From contig NZ_PYVW01000005.1 in the NCBI RefSeq assembly GCF_003056355.1, positions 1 to 64,000 of the forward strand: a stretch of 64,000 nucleotides of DNA. Direction: 5' to 3'. Below are positions 8,773-18,430 of the stretch, piece by piece (position 1 is the stretch's first letter; the number at the start of each line of letters is the position of its first letter). The DNA comes from Devosia naphthalenivorans (GTDB taxonomy: Bacteria; Pseudomonadota; Alphaproteobacteria; Rhizobiales; Devosiaceae). The notes beneath the pieces are model-generated. The model searched no databases. It saw nothing but the letters and a program-made list of their open reading frames with translations, and had not been told where the DNA came from. The position numbers and the translations under genes are program-made.

Positions 8773-9618
8773 ATGTCCATCGTTGCCATAGACATAGCGC
8801 AGATGAAGCGCGCAAAGCCCCGCCATTATGGGCGTTGGCTCGGAGCCCTGGTCTTGCTGCTCTGCCTCGGATATCTCGTTTACGCGTTCGCCGTAGGCAA
8901 GATCGACTGGGGCACGGTCGGTAACTACCTCTTCCACCCGCGCATTCTGTGGGCCGTGGGAATGACGATCTTCCTGTCGGTGGTCTCGATGACCATCGGC
9001 GTGATCATCGGCACATTCACGGCCCTGGGCAGATCGTCGCGCAACCCGGTGATTTCCTCGATAGCGGCCTTCTATACATGGCTCTTCCGCGGAGCGCCGA
9101 TCCTGCTGCAACTGCTGATCTGGTATAACCTTGCCCTGATCTTTCCGGTTATCGGCATTCCGGGCATTTGGGAAGCCGATACCGTTCGCATTATGTCGCC
9201 ACTGGCGGCTGCGTTGATTGCCTTCAGCCTGCACGAGGGGGCCTATACATCGGAGGTCATCCGCTCGGGCCTGTTGTCGGTAGATGCCGGACAGCATGAA
9301 GCGGCCAAGTCGATCGGCATGAGCTATGGGCTGGCATTCCGGCGCATCATCGGGCCGCAGGCGCTGCGTATCGTCATTCCCCCGCTCAGCAACGAATTCA
9401 TCGGCTTGCTGAAGATGAGCGCACTGGCGAGCGTTATCGGCTTCCTCGAGCTTACCGGCACGGCGCAGGACATCTACTACGTCAATACCAAGATCATGGA
9501 GATGCTGTTCGTCGCCACCGCCTGGTATCTCGTCGTCGTCTCGATGTTTTCCCTGGGCCAGTTCTGGCTCGAACGGCGCCTGGCGCGCGGCTTCGTCTAC
9601 GGAGGCAAGCACGGATGA
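8773..9618 (+). CDS. amino-acid ABC transporter permease (HisM/GlnP type)
   Basis: A 281-residue inner-membrane permease. A long N-terminal helix around residues 22-43 precedes the standard five-helix BPD_transp_1 core. The EAA loop is recognisable in [29 protein letters not shown] (about residues 176-204), which docks on the ATPase. Only one permease gene is present, so it probably acts as a homodimer. It overlaps the ATPase gene by 4 bases. Together with the upstream binding protein it forms a polar or basic amino-acid importer whose specificity should match the catabolic enzymes of the operon. Confidence 0.93.
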   Translation: MSIVAIDIAQMKRAKPRHYGRWLGALVLLLCLGYLVYAFAVGKIDWGTVGNYLFHPRILWAVGMTIFLSVVSMTIGVIIGTFTALGRSSRNPVISSIAAFYTWLFRGAPILLQLLIWYNLALIFPVIGIPGIWEADTVRIMSPLAAALIAFSLHEGAYTSEVIRSGLLSVDAGQHEAAKSIGMSYGLAFRRIIGPQALRIVIPPLSNEFIGLLKMSALASVIGFLELTGTAQDIYYVNTKIMEMLFVATAWYLVVVSMFSLGQFWLERRLARGFVYGGKHG

Positions 9619-10400
9619 ATTCTCCCATCGTATCGGCGCAGCGGGTCAGCAAGCGCTTCGACAAGTTCCAGGCCCTCACCGATGTCAGCATCGATGTGGA
9701 AAAGGGCGAGGTCGTCTGCATCGTGGGTCCCTCGGGCTCGGGAAAAACCACCTTCCTGCGGTGTATCAACCAGCTGGAAAGCATCGATGGCGGCAGCCTT
9801 TGGGTGGATGGCGAACTGGCTGGGTACCGCGTGGAAGCCGATGTCGTGCATCGGCTTCCCGACAAGGAAATTGCCCGCCAGCGCCATTTGACCGGTATGG
9901 TTTTCCAGCGCTTCAACCTGTTCCCGCACCGCACGGCGCTGGAGAACATCATCGAGGGGCCGATTCATGTCCTGCGTCAGCCGCGCAGGGAAGCTCTCGA
10001 TATGGCGCAAGGTCTGCTGGCGCGCGTGGGTCTTGCAGCCAAGGCAGGGTCTTACCCTTCGGAGCTTTCCGGCGGGCAGCAGCAACGCGTCGCGATCGCC
10101 AGGGCGCTTGCGATGAAGCCCAAGCTGATGCTGTTCGACGAGCCGACATCCGCGCTCGACGCGGAACTGGTTGGTGAAGTGCTCGCCGTGATGAAGGACG
10201 TAGCGGCCACCGGTATGACGATGGTCGTGGTGACGCATGAACTCAATTTCGCGCGCGAGGTCGCCGACAAGGTGGTCTTCATGTCGGAGGGAAGGGTAAT
10301 CGAAACGGGGTCGCCGGATCGCGTTCTCACCAACCCCGAGGAAGCCCGCACGCGCTCATTCCTCTCCGCCGTACTCTCCGGCAATTCAGAAGCTGCCTGA
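9615..10400 (+). CDS. amino-acid ABC transporter ATP-binding protein (HisP/GlnQ type)
   Basis: A 261-residue ATPase with Walker A GPSGSGKT (residues 38-45), signature [16 protein letters not shown], Walker [13 protein letters not shown] and the switch histidine in VVVTHEL. This is the complete motif set of PAAT-family ATPases. Its start overlaps the permease stop (ATGA), so the two are translationally coupled. The carbamoyl hydrolase gene starts only 5 bases after it, tying uptake to catabolism in one transcript. Confidence 0.95.
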   Translation: MNSPIVSAQRVSKRFDKFQALTDVSIDVEKGEVVCIVGPSGSGKTTFLRCINQLESIDGGSLWVDGELAGYRVEADVVHRLPDKEIARQRHLTGMVFQRFNLFPHRTALENIIEGPIHVLRQPRREALDMAQGLLARVGLAAKAGSYPSELSGGQQQRVAIARALAMKPKLMLFDEPTSALDAELVGEVLAVMKDVAATGMTMVVVTHELNFAREVADKVVFMSEGRVIETGSPDRVLTNPEEARTRSFLSAVLSGNSEAA

Positions 10401-10405
10401 CTATC

Positions 10406-11620
10406 ATGCCTGGATCCATAAATCCCGATCGTCTTCTTTCGGACATGCGTAGGCTCGCCAGCTTCGGTGCCTACAGTAGCGGTGTACATCGTCCCACGTT
10501 CTCCGCGCCAGACATGGCCGCCCGCCACTGGCTGGTGGAGCAGATGCGCGAGGCCGGCCTGGCCGCGGAGATGGATGGCATCGGCAACATCATTGCCCGG
10601 AATCCCCGCCAAGGACGTCGCCTTCTGATGGGGTCGCATTCGGATTCGCAGAACCATGCTGGTTGGCTCGATGGCGCGCTGGGTGTGATCTATGCGCTAG
10701 AGATCGCCCGCAGCCACATCGAACGCGGCCATGCAGGCGCCATCGATCCGGTGGTCTGGGCAGACGAGGAGGCTCACTATGCCAGCTTTCTGGGCAGCCG
10801 TTCGGCCATCGGTGCGCTGGAAGAGAACGAAATCGAGGCGGCCCGGGATGCAACGACTGGTTTGGCCCTGCGCCAGGCACTGGCCGATGCGGGCCTTGCC
10901 GGCATGCCCCGCATGCATATATCGGCAGGGGATTATGTGGGTTATATCGAGGCGCATATCGAGCAGGGCGATCATCTGGATTCGGCCGGGCTGCGCATTG
11001 GTGTGGTGACCAGCATCGTCGGCATCTACCAGTACCGCATCACCGTCAGCGGCGCGCGCAACCATGCCGGCACCACCAGCATGGAACGGCGGCGCGATGC
11101 GTCCCGCACGCTTATCCGCCTGGCGGCACAGATCGATGCACGTATTGCCGAGCTGGCAGCCGAGCGAACGGTATGGACCGTTGGCAATATCACTGTCGAG
11201 CCGGGGCAGGTCAGCATCATCCCCGATCGCAGCGACATGCTGCTCCAGGTGCGCGACGCCGATCCGCAGGTTCTGGTCCGTATCGACGCAGCCCTTCGGG
11301 AACTGGTGGATCGCTGCGATGGTGGGTGCCCTGTGACGCTCGGCATGACAGCACGAAGCGAGCCGCATCGCATGGACGAAGGCATGCGGGAGGCGTTGCG
11401 CACAAGCGCCGAGCAGCATGTGCCGGGAGATTGGGTGGATATGCCCAGTGGTGCCGGACATGATGCGCAGATTCTGGCCGGCGTGATGCCGGCTGCCATG
11501 CTGTTCGTGCCCAGTATCGGCGGCATCAGCCATCACTGGACGGAGAATACAAAGGACGAGGACATCGTCCTGGGCTGCCAGGTGATGGCCGATGCCGCTT
11601 ACCGACTGCTGGCGGGCTAA
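10406..11620 (+). CDS. M20 Zn-dependent hydrolase, HyuC/AllC-like (N-carbamoyl amidase)
   Basis: A 404-residue member of the hydantoinase/carbamoylase branch of M20, which includes beta-ureidopropionase, N-carbamoyl-amino-acid hydrolase and allantoate amidohydrolase. Metal-site motifs visible are GSHSDSQNHAGWLDGALG (about residues 75-92), ADEEAHYASFLGSR, and SGAGHDAQ near the C-terminus. The substrate-clamp region IEAHIEQGDHLD is typical. Family members release CO2 and ammonia from N-carbamoyl groups. It lies between transporter and decarboxylase in one operon. A substrate such as 4-ureidobutyrate (giving GABA) would connect it to gabT and gabD; this is inferred. Confidence 0.88.
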   Translation: MPGSINPDRLLSDMRRLASFGAYSSGVHRPTFSAPDMAARHWLVEQMREAGLAAEMDGIGNIIARNPRQGRRLLMGSHSDSQNHAGWLDGALGVIYALEIARSHIERGHAGAIDPVVWADEEAHYASFLGSRSAIGALEENEIEAARDATTGLALRQALADAGLAGMPRMHISAGDYVGYIEAHIEQGDHLDSAGLRIGVVTSIVGIYQYRITVSGARNHAGTTSMERRRDASRTLIRLAAQIDARIAELAAERTVWTVGNITVEPGQVSIIPDRSDMLLQVRDADPQVLVRIDAALRELVDRCDGGCPVTLGMTARSEPHRMDEGMREALRTSAEQHVPGDWVDMPSGAGHDAQILAGVMPAAMLFVPSIGGISHHWTENTKDEDIVLGCQVMADAAYRLLAG

Positions 11621-11624
11621 TCCA

Positions 11625-13229
11625 ATGCGTCCACTCGCGACTTTTCTCTGTGAATTGCTGGAAGCCAACGATGTCGAGTTCGTCTTTGGCATTCCGGGCG
11701 TGCATACCGTCGAGCTTTATCGCGGCCTCGGTGGTACCAGGTTGCGTCATGTGACGCCCCGGCACGAACAGGGTGCCGGCTTCATGGCCGATGGCTATGC
11801 CCGCGTCAGCGGCCGACCCGGGGTCTGTTTCGTCATCACGGGACCCGGGCTGGGCAATATCGCCACTGCGGTGGGGCAGGCATATGCCGACTCCGTCCCG
11901 ATGCTGGTGATTTCCACCGTCAATGCGGTGGGTGAAATAGGGTCCGGCCGCGGCCACCTGCACGAATTGCCGCATCAGAGACAATTGCTGGCCCAACTGA
12001 CCGCCTTCAGTCGCACCATCCTGGCGCCGACAGACCTGCGGCCCGCGCTTGCCGAAGCGTTTTCCGTATTCGCTGCGGGTCGCCCGAGGCCGGTGCATAT
12101 CGAGATCCCCATCGACCTGCTGACGGTCGACACTGAAGATCTCGGTCCCGCCAGACGCTTCGTTCTGCCCGGCCAGCCGGCGCCAAGCCCCGATGCAATC
12201 ATGCGGGCTGCCGCGCTGTGCCGCAGCGCCGTCAAGCCACTGATCATCACCGGCGGTGGCGCCACGCGCGCCGCCGCGTCGGTGCAGCGACTGGCCGAGG
12301 CGCTGGATGCGCCGGTGCTGATGACGGCGAATGGGCGGGGCATCATGCCCCCTCACCACCCGCTGGGCGTGTCCTTGGCAGCGGGCAGCGTCGGCGCCGT
12401 GTCGCTCATGACATCGTCGGACCTGATCCTGGCGCTGGGCACCGAGCTCGGACCGACCGATTTCGAAGCGGTGCTCGATGGGCCTGGCGCGCCGTCGGCG
12501 CCGGTGATCCGTGTCGATATCGATCCGCTGCAAATCCAGCGTGGCCTCGCGCCGGCTGTTGCTATCCTTGCAGATGCTGGGCTGGCCACGGATGCTCTTG
12601 CTGCGCAGATAGCTCGTGGCGCCAGGGACGGCGCGAAGCGGGCCGCCGAAACACGCGACAATGCTATGGCGGGAAACGATGCAAGGCAGGTGCGAACGCT
12701 GGGAATGATGGAGGCGGTACGCGATATCGTTCCGCATGCCCTGCTGGTGGGCGATTCGACGCAGCCGGTCTATGCAGGCCTGCAGGGATTCGCCGCTGCC
12801 TCGCCCAACAGCTTCTTCAGTTCGGCGACAGGCTTCGGCACGCTCGGCTACGGTCTTCCCGCCGCCATCGGTGCAGCCCTGGCCGCACCGGCGCGCCGTG
12901 TATTCGGCATTGTGGGCGATGGCGGATTACAGTTTTCACTGGGTGAGCTGGGCAGCGCCACTGAGCTTGGGATGCCGCTCACCCTTATCGTCTGGAACAA
13001 CAGAGGCTACGGCGAAATCAAGTCCTTCATGCAGCGGGCAAATATCGAGCCTCTGGGTGTCGATATTCTTACACCGCAATTTTCGGCTTTGGCCCATGCC
13101 TATGGCTGGTCGTATCGTCTCGTGCGCTCGCCACAGGCCTTCGCCGATGCGCTCGAGCAGCCTCCGGCAGTGCCGCTGATGATCGAGATCGAGCAGGACG
13201 CCTTCTTGAGCAGCGTGGATGGAGCATGA
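11625..13229 (+). CDS. aruI: ThDP-dependent 2-oxo acid decarboxylase, AruI-like
   Basis: A 534-residue thiamine-diphosphate enzyme with the three domains of the acetolactate-synthase fold. The N-terminal stretch FGIPGVHTVELYRGL, followed by RHEQGAGFMADGYARVSG, closely resembles Pseudomonas 5-guanidino-2-oxopentanoate decarboxylase as I recall it. The glutamate that activates ThDP is in RHEQGAG (about residue 49). The cofactor motif GDGGLQFSLGELGSATELGMPLTLIVWNN is at about residues 432-460. AruI converts 2-oxo-arginine to 4-guanidinobutyraldehyde. The ATG at 11625 lies 4 bases past the hydrolase stop; a longer frame from 11592 overlaps that gene. The next gene, an aldehyde dehydrogenase, would oxidise the product. 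Acetolactate synthase is the alternative, but no small subunit is nearby. Confidence 0.8.
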   Translation: MRPLATFLCELLEANDVEFVFGIPGVHTVELYRGLGGTRLRHVTPRHEQGAGFMADGYARVSGRPGVCFVITGPGLGNIATAVGQAYADSVPMLVISTVNAVGEIGSGRGHLHELPHQRQLLAQLTAFSRTILAPTDLRPALAEAFSVFAAGRPRPVHIEIPIDLLTVDTEDLGPARRFVLPGQPAPSPDAIMRAAALCRSAVKPLIITGGGATRAAASVQRLAEALDAPVLMTANGRGIMPPHHPLGVSLAAGSVGAVSLMTSSDLILALGTELGPTDFEAVLDGPGAPSAPVIRVDIDPLQIQRGLAPAVAILADAGLATDALAAQIARGARDGAKRAAETRDNAMAGNDARQVRTLGMMEAVRDIVPHALLVGDSTQPVYAGLQGFAAASPNSFFSSATGFGTLGYGLPAAIGAALAAPARRVFGIVGDGGLQFSLGELGSATELGMPLTLIVWNNRGYGEIKSFMQRANIEPLGVDILTPQFSALAHAYGWSYRLVRSPQAFADALEQPPAVPLMIEIEQDAFLSSVDGA

Positions 13230-14695
13230 CCAGTCTCGTAGCTGAACGGCAGCTCTTTATCGGCAATCATTGGCGCGACAGCAGCGATGGCGGGGTGATA
13301 AGCATCGTCCAACCTGCAAGCGGAACGACAATGGGAACCGTCGCCTCCGCCACTCGTGACGATGTAGACATGGCGGTTTCGGCAGCGCATCGCGCCTTTG
13401 CGGATTGGTCGCAAAGCGCGAGCGAAACGCGGGCGCATGCGCTGGACGCTATCGCCGACCACCTCGAAGGGCGGCGGGCGGAGCTCGTCGAGAGAACGGC
13501 CCGCAATAATGGCAAGCCAATTGCCGAGGCGGAGGCCGATCTGGACGACGCCGTGGCCTGCTACCGGTATTACGGCAGGCTCGCCGCGGATGGCTTGCCG
13601 ACTGTGCCGGTCGAGGCGCCCGCGGGTTGCAGCGTGCGCAAGGAAAGACTTCCCCTGGGCGTTGCTGCCCTGATCGTCCCGTGGAATTTTCCTCTGACCA
13701 CGGCCGCATGGAAGGTGGCGCCGGCCCTGGCGGCGGGATGCACGGTGGTGCTCAAGGCTTCAGAAGTGACACCCTTTGCCGAACTTGCCCTGGGCTCGGC
13801 GGCGCTGGCGGCCAAGCTTCCCGAGGGCGTGGTCAACATCGTGGTGGGGGGTCCCGAATGCGGCGCGCATCTCACCCAGCATGCTCTTGTCGGCAAGATA
13901 TCCTTTACCGGCAGCAACACGGTGGGCGAACGCGTGATGCGCGCGGCTGCCGAGCGCGCCGTTCCGGTGACGCTGGAGCTCGGTGGCAAATCGCCGATCA
14001 TTGTCTGCGCCGATGTCGATCTGGACTGGGCCGCCGACATTGTCGCGGGATCGATCTTCACCAATTGCGGGCAGGTCTGCTCGGCCACGTCCCGATTGGT
14101 GGTCGAAGCTGACATCGCCGAAGCGCTGCATTCGAGGCTGGTTGCACGTGCCGAGGCGCTGGTGATGGGTGATCCACTCGATCGATCCACCACACTGGGT
14201 CCGCTTACCTCGGCCGCCCAGCTCGCCAAGGTGGAGCAGTATTTTGCCATAGCGGCGGAAGAGGGCCTGCGAAGGCTGACAGGCGGCACTCGGGTGTCGG
14301 GGCCCGGACAGTTCGTGACGCCGACCATCTATGCCGATGTGCCACCGACCAGCCGGCTCTGGCGGGAGGAGATCTTCGGCCCGGTGCTGGTGACCGCCCG
14401 GTTCAGCTTTACGGCGGAAGCGCTGGCCCTCGCCCAGGACACGTCTTTTGGCCTGGGCGCGACCGTCCTCTGCGGCGATGGTGAACGCGCCGCGCGCATG
14501 GCCGCCGCATTGCGGGCGGGCAATGTGTGGGTGAATACGGGGCAGGTCGTTTTTCCCGGCGGAAGTTGGGGTGGATTCGGCGCGAGCGGCTTCGGGCGGG
14601 AGCTCGGCCTTGCAGGACTCGAAGCCTTTACCAGCGTCAGGCAGACTCTGGCACCGAGCCAGTGGACGGCGCCTCGTCCATCATCTCGGCCCTGA
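13226..14695 (+). CDS. NAD(P)-dependent aldehyde dehydrogenase
   Basis: A 489-residue ALDH with the nucleotide-site segment VPWNFPLTTAAWK, catalytic base E251 (LELGGKSP) and nucleophile C285 (NCGQVCSA). Length and motifs are complete. It overlaps the AruI-like gene by 4 bases, so it probably oxidises the decarboxylation product, for example 4-guanidino- or 4-ureido-butyraldehyde, to the acid. The closest functional analogues are KauB and betaine or gamma-aminobutyraldehyde dehydrogenases. Its last 59 bases overlap the convergent LysR gene on the other strand. Confidence 0.92.
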   Translation: MTSLVAERQLFIGNHWRDSSDGGVISIVQPASGTTMGTVASATRDDVDMAVSAAHRAFADWSQSASETRAHALDAIADHLEGRRAELVERTARNNGKPIAEAEADLDDAVACYRYYGRLAADGLPTVPVEAPAGCSVRKERLPLGVAALIVPWNFPLTTAAWKVAPALAAGCTVVLKASEVTPFAELALGSAALAAKLPEGVVNIVVGGPECGAHLTQHALVGKISFTGSNTVGERVMRAAAERAVPVTLELGGKSPIIVCADVDLDWAADIVAGSIFTNCGQVCSATSRLVVEADIAEALHSRLVARAEALVMGDPLDRSTTLGPLTSAAQLAKVEQYFAIAAEEGLRRLTGGTRVSGPGQFVTPTIYADVPPTSRLWREEIFGPVLVTARFSFTAEALALAQDTSFGLGATVLCGDGERAARMAAALRAGNVWVNTGQVVFPGGSWGGFGASGFGRELGLAGLEAFTSVRQTLAPSQWTAPRPSSRP

Positions 14696-15581
14696 GCCAG
14701 CCCGCGAACCGGCGTATGCGGTGGTCATTGCGCATCCGGGCTGCCACCAGCAGATAGTAGCCGCCCAGGTGAATATCGGTATCGAACAGTTCGACCAGCG
14801 CGCCATCGGCCAACTCGCGTGCCGTCATCAGGCTCGTGACCAGCGCAATGCCCTGACCGGCCATCGCCGCATCATATCCGAGATTGGCATCGGACAGGCG
14901 CGGGCCGCGCAGGCGCGCTGTGGGCGATCCAGCCGCCGCCAGCCAGGCACTCCATTGCTTGTGGCTTTCCTCATGGATCAGTGGGAATGCGGCGAGATGT
15001 TCAATAGCCTCGGGGCGGCCATTAAGGGCAAGCCAGCCGGGTGAGACAACGGGGAACATCCTGGGGCGCAGCAGGGGGATTGCGCCGGCCGGCAGGGCGT
15101 CAAAATCGCCAAAGCCGATCTGGATGTCGGCCTCGGCTGCGACAAAATCGGGAACCTCGTCCGTTGCGCGCATGACGATGTCGGTTTCGGGGAGAATATC
15201 GACAAGCATGGACAGGCGGGGCGTGAGCCATCGTGTGGCAAGTCCTGGAATACACCAGATCCGCAACACGCCGCCGGGATGGCGGGGGCGAAGCTCCGTC
15301 GTGGTTTCCCCGATAATGGCGAAGGCCTTGCCGACGCTGTCGAAAAGCGTCCGTCCCGCGTGTGTCGGCTTTACTCCGCGGGGTCCGGTCTCGACCAGCT
15401 TGGTGCGCATCCAATATTCTAGATTGGCGACATGGCGGCTGATGACCGTGTGAGAGACGCCGATCTCCTGCGCCGCAGCGCGCATGCTGCCGCATCGTAC
15501 GGCGGCCTCGAAGGCCTGGAGCATGATGAAGGGGGGCAGGGGGCGAAACGAGCTCGCCTCGGTGGAGCGATTGGTGGGCAT
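14637..15581 (-). CDS. LysR-family transcriptional regulator (GcvA-like)
   Basis: A regulator of 314 residues from the ATG at 15581. It has an N-terminal winged helix-turn-helix (LQAFEAAVRCGSMRAAAQEIGVSHTVISRHVANLE) and a periplasmic-binding-like effector domain. The frame is open to 15671, and an ATG at 15590 is also possible, but a T-N11-A palindrome (15581-15603) overlaps the upstream start. I prefer the start that leaves the operator outside the gene. It is divergent from gabT and convergent with the aldehyde dehydrogenase, so it most likely activates gabT, gabD and the following gene in response to GABA or a related compound. Confidence 0.88.
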   Translation of the reverse strand: MPTNRSTEASSFRPLPPFIMLQAFEAAVRCGSMRAAAQEIGVSHTVISRHVANLEYWMRTKLVETGPRGVKPTHAGRTLFDSVGKAFAIIGETTTELRPRHPGGVLRIWCIPGLATRWLTPRLSMLVDILPETDIVMRATDEVPDFVAAEADIQIGFGDFDALPAGAIPLLRPRMFPVVSPGWLALNGRPEAIEHLAAFPLIHEESHKQWSAWLAAAGSPTARLRGPRLSDANLGYDAAMAGQGIALVTSLMTARELADGALVELFDTDIHLGGYYLLVAARMRNDHRIRRFAGWLRAEMMDEAPSTGSVPESA

Positions 15582-15603
15582 GTGGTGCATTCTACGCACC
15601 ACA
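15581..15603. promoter_or_regulatory. LysR-type operator between lysR and gabT
   Basis: Perfect inverted repeat TGTGGTGC (15581-15588) and GCACCACA (15596-15603) around ATTCTAC. The core TGCATTCTACGCA fits the T-N11-A rule of LysR-type sites. It lies about 70 bases upstream of gabT and over the 5' end of the regulator gene, the usual place for autoregulation plus activation. Confidence 0.65.
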
Positions 15604-15674
15604 GTGGTCGAAGGCAAACGGCTGTTGAGCGGTTTGGCCCGACGATAGGTTTCCAGCAAACCGGAGACCATTCC

Positions 15675-16952
15675 ATGCTCAATTCATCGCTCCATACCCG
15701 TCGCCAGGCCGCACTGCCGCGCGGTCTAAGTTCTGCAGTCCCGTTCTATGCCGGCCGGGCCGAAAATGCCGAGCTTTGGGACGAGGAAGGTAACCGCTAC
15801 ATCGATTTTGCCGGCGGCATCGCCGTGCTCAACACCGGTCATCGGCATCCCAAGGTCGTCGCGGCCATTGCCGCGCAACTCGAGCGCTTCACCCATACTG
15901 CATTTCAGATCGTGCCCTATGCGCCCTATGTGGAGGTCTGTGAGCGGCTCAACGCCATGGCGCCAATCTCGGGACCGGTGAAATCGGTCCTCTTCTCTAC
16001 CGGGGCCGAAGCGGTGGAGAATGCCGTCAAGATTGCGCGCGCCCATACGCGGCGCCCCGGCATCATCGCCTTTGCCGGCGCATTTCATGGCCGGACCAAT
16101 TTCACGATGACGCTCACCGGCAAGGTTGCCCCCTATCGGCAGAAGTTCGGCATCGGTGCGCCGGGAGTCTTCCACCTGCCGTTTCCCGCGCCCAGCCACC
16201 GCGTCTCGGTCGAGGATAGTATGCGTGCGCTCATGCAGGTCTTCCGCGCCGATATCGCTCCCGAGGACGTCGCTGCCATCATCATCGAGCCGGTCCAGGG
16301 CGAAGGCGGCTTCCTGCCGGCGCCCATCGAACTGCTGCAGCAGCTGCGCTCCATCGCCGACCAGCATGGCATCCTGCTCATTGCCGACGAAATCCAGACT
16401 GGTTTCGCCCGCACCGGCAAGATGTTCGGCATCGAGCATGCCGGTGTGGAGCCCGACCTGATAACGGTGGCAAAGTCCCTTGCCGGCGGCATGCCGCTCT
16501 CAGGCGTTATCGGCAAGGCCGAGGTGATGGACGCCGCCGATCCGGGCGGGCTGGGGGGGACTTATGCGGGCAATCCCCTGGCCTGCGCAGCGGCGCTGGC
16601 GGTCTTGGACATTATAGCCGAGGAAGGACTGGTCGAGCGCGCCAACCATATCGGCGCCCGCATCAGGTCGACGGTTGAAAAGGTGGCGCAGCGGAACGAC
16701 GCGGTCGAAATATCCGGTCTGCGCGGTCCCGGGGCGATGGTCGCCTTCGATATTACCAGCGCGGGCCAGCCCGATGCCGGGCTGACGCGAAAGGTCATCG
16801 AAGCCGCTCGACGCGAGGGGCTCATACTTCTCTCCTGCGGCGTGTTCGGCAATACTATTCGCATTCTCAATCCCCTGACGATCAGCGACGCCATGCTGGA
16901 CGAGGGGCTGGGCAAGCTCGAATCTGCCCTGATCGCCGCCATGAACCCGTGA
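15675..16952 (+). CDS. gabT: 4-aminobutyrate aminotransferase
   Basis: A 425-residue class III PLP aminotransferase that transfers the amino group of GABA to 2-oxoglutarate, giving succinate semialdehyde. The Schiff-base lysine is K267 (TVAKSLAGGMPLSG). D238 sits in LLIADEIQTGFARTG, and IIIEPVQGEGGF and FAGAFHGRT are the expected cofactor segments. I use the ATG at 15675; the upstream open frame to 15432 crosses the operator and the lysR gene. It overlaps gabD by 3 bases. Other omega-amine substrates such as 5-aminovalerate are possible, but the gabT-gabD pairing supports GABA. Confidence 0.92.
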   Translation: MLNSSLHTRRQAALPRGLSSAVPFYAGRAENAELWDEEGNRYIDFAGGIAVLNTGHRHPKVVAAIAAQLERFTHTAFQIVPYAPYVEVCERLNAMAPISGPVKSVLFSTGAEAVENAVKIARAHTRRPGIIAFAGAFHGRTNFTMTLTGKVAPYRQKFGIGAPGVFHLPFPAPSHRVSVEDSMRALMQVFRADIAPEDVAAIIIEPVQGEGGFLPAPIELLQQLRSIADQHGILLIADEIQTGFARTGKMFGIEHAGVEPDLITVAKSLAGGMPLSGVIGKAEVMDAADPGGLGGTYAGNPLACAAALAVLDIIAEEGLVERANHIGARIRSTVEKVAQRNDAVEISGLRGPGAMVAFDITSAGQPDAGLTRKVIEAARREGLILLSCGVFGNTIRILNPLTISDAMLDEGLGKLESALIAAMNP

Positions 16953-18403
16953 GCACCGCCATGCACCAGCTAGCCAACCGCGCCTTGTTGCGCGACCAGT
17001 CCTTCATCAATGGCCGCTTCGTGGGCGAAGGCGCCGACCCGGTGACCAATCCTTCGACCGGAGAGGTCCTTGCTCTCGTGCCAAGCTTCGGCGCAGCGGA
17101 AGCGACCGAGGCGGTGGAAGCGGCATCGGCCGCCTTCCCGGCCTGGGCCGCCCTCACCGCCAAGCAGCGCAGCGCGGTGCTGCGCCACTGGTTCGACCTG
17201 ATCATGCTGCACAGGCAGGATCTGGCCGCCATCCTTACGGCCGAGCAGGGCAAGCCCGTGTCCGAGGCGCTGGGCGAGATCGACTATGCGGCCAGCTATG
17301 TCGAATTCTATGCCGAGGAAGCCAAGCGGGTCAGCGGCGAAATCCTGGCTTCGCACCGCGCCGACGCCCGGCTTCTGGTGCTCCGCCAGCCCGTGGGTGT
17401 CGTCGCCGCGATCACGCCCTGGAATTTCCCTGCTGCCATGATCACGCGCAAGATTGCTCCGGCCCTGGCAGCTGGTTGCACTGTGGTCGTCAAGCCGGCG
17501 CCCGAGACGCCGTTGACGGCTCTTGCCTTGGCCGACCTCGCCCAGCAGGCAGGCTTCCCCGACGGGGCGGTGAATGTCATCACTGGCGACGCCATCAGCA
17601 TCGGCAAGGTTCTCACAAGCCATCCGGCGGTGCGACTAGTGGGCTTTACCGGCTCTACCGAAGTCGGACGGATCCTGATGGCGCAGGCGGCGCCCACAAT
17701 CAAGAAGGTGGCGCTCGAACTGGGCGGCAATGCGCCATTCATCGTCTTCGACGATGCCGATCTCGATGCCGCAGTCGATGGCGCCATCCTTTCCAAGTTC
17801 CGCAATATGGGCCAGACCTGCGTCTGCACCAACCGCATCTATGCGCAGAGCGGAATCCACGACGCCTTTGTCAAGCGCCTCCAGGAGAAGATCGCCGCTC
17901 TCAAGGTGGGCGACGGCTTCGAAGACGGGGTGGTGCAGGGACCGCTCGTCAATGCGGACGCCCTGGCCAAGGTCGAGGCCCATGTCGCTGATGCCCTTGC
18001 CAAGGGAGCGCGTCTCGTCACCGGCGGGCAGCGCCACGCGCTGGGTGGCAGCTTCTTCGAACCCACCCTGATCGTAGGCGCGCGAGCCGATATGCTGGTG
18101 GCGCAGGAAGAAACGTTCGGGCCTCTGGCGGCCGTCTTCGCCTTCGACACGGAGGCCGATGTGCTCGCGGCTGCGAACGCCACCGAAACAGGGTTGGCCG
18201 CCTATCTCTACACGCGCGACAACAGCCGGGTGTTCCGCATGATCGAGGGGCTCGAATATGGCATGGTTGGCGTCAATACGGGACTTATCTCGACCGAACT
18301 CGCCCCGTTCGGCGGTATCAAGCAGAGCGGCAATTCTCGCGAGGGCTCCCATCATGGGATCGAGGAATTCACCGAGCTCAGATATGCCTGCATCGGCCTC
18401 TGA
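16949..18403 (+). CDS. gabD: succinate-semialdehyde dehydrogenase
   Basis: A 484-residue aldehyde dehydrogenase that oxidises succinate (or glutarate) semialdehyde to the diacid feeding the TCA cycle. Catalytic base E257 (ALELGGNAPF) and nucleophile C291 (NMGQTCVCTNR) are present; the Cys-Val-Cys pair is characteristic of GabD enzymes, where the second cysteine can form a redox-sensitive disulfide. The GTG at 16949 overlaps the gabT stop; an ATG at 16961 is an alternative. The operon continues after 27 bases into a D-threonine-aldolase-fold gene. Confidence 0.92.
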   Translation: MSTAMHQLANRALLRDQSFINGRFVGEGADPVTNPSTGEVLALVPSFGAAEATEAVEAASAAFPAWAALTAKQRSAVLRHWFDLIMLHRQDLAAILTAEQGKPVSEALGEIDYAASYVEFYAEEAKRVSGEILASHRADARLLVLRQPVGVVAAITPWNFPAAMITRKIAPALAAGCTVVVKPAPETPLTALALADLAQQAGFPDGAVNVITGDAISIGKVLTSHPAVRLVGFTGSTEVGRILMAQAAPTIKKVALELGGNAPFIVFDDADLDAAVDGAILSKFRNMGQTCVCTNRIYAQSGIHDAFVKRLQEKIAALKVGDGFEDGVVQGPLVNADALAKVEAHVADALAKGARLVTGGQRHALGGSFFEPTLIVGARADMLVAQEETFGPLAAVFAFDTEADVLAAANATETGLAAYLYTRDNSRVFRMIEGLEYGMVGVNTGLISTELAPFGGIKQSGNSREGSHHGIEEFTELRYACIGL

Positions 18404-18430
18404 CCGGCAGAAACTGAGAAGGGCTGGAAG

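Noticed and set aside
11625-13229. Acetolactate synthase large subunit
   Set aside because: No small subunit or branched-chain genes nearby, and the N-terminal motifs are closer to AruI-type decarboxylases.
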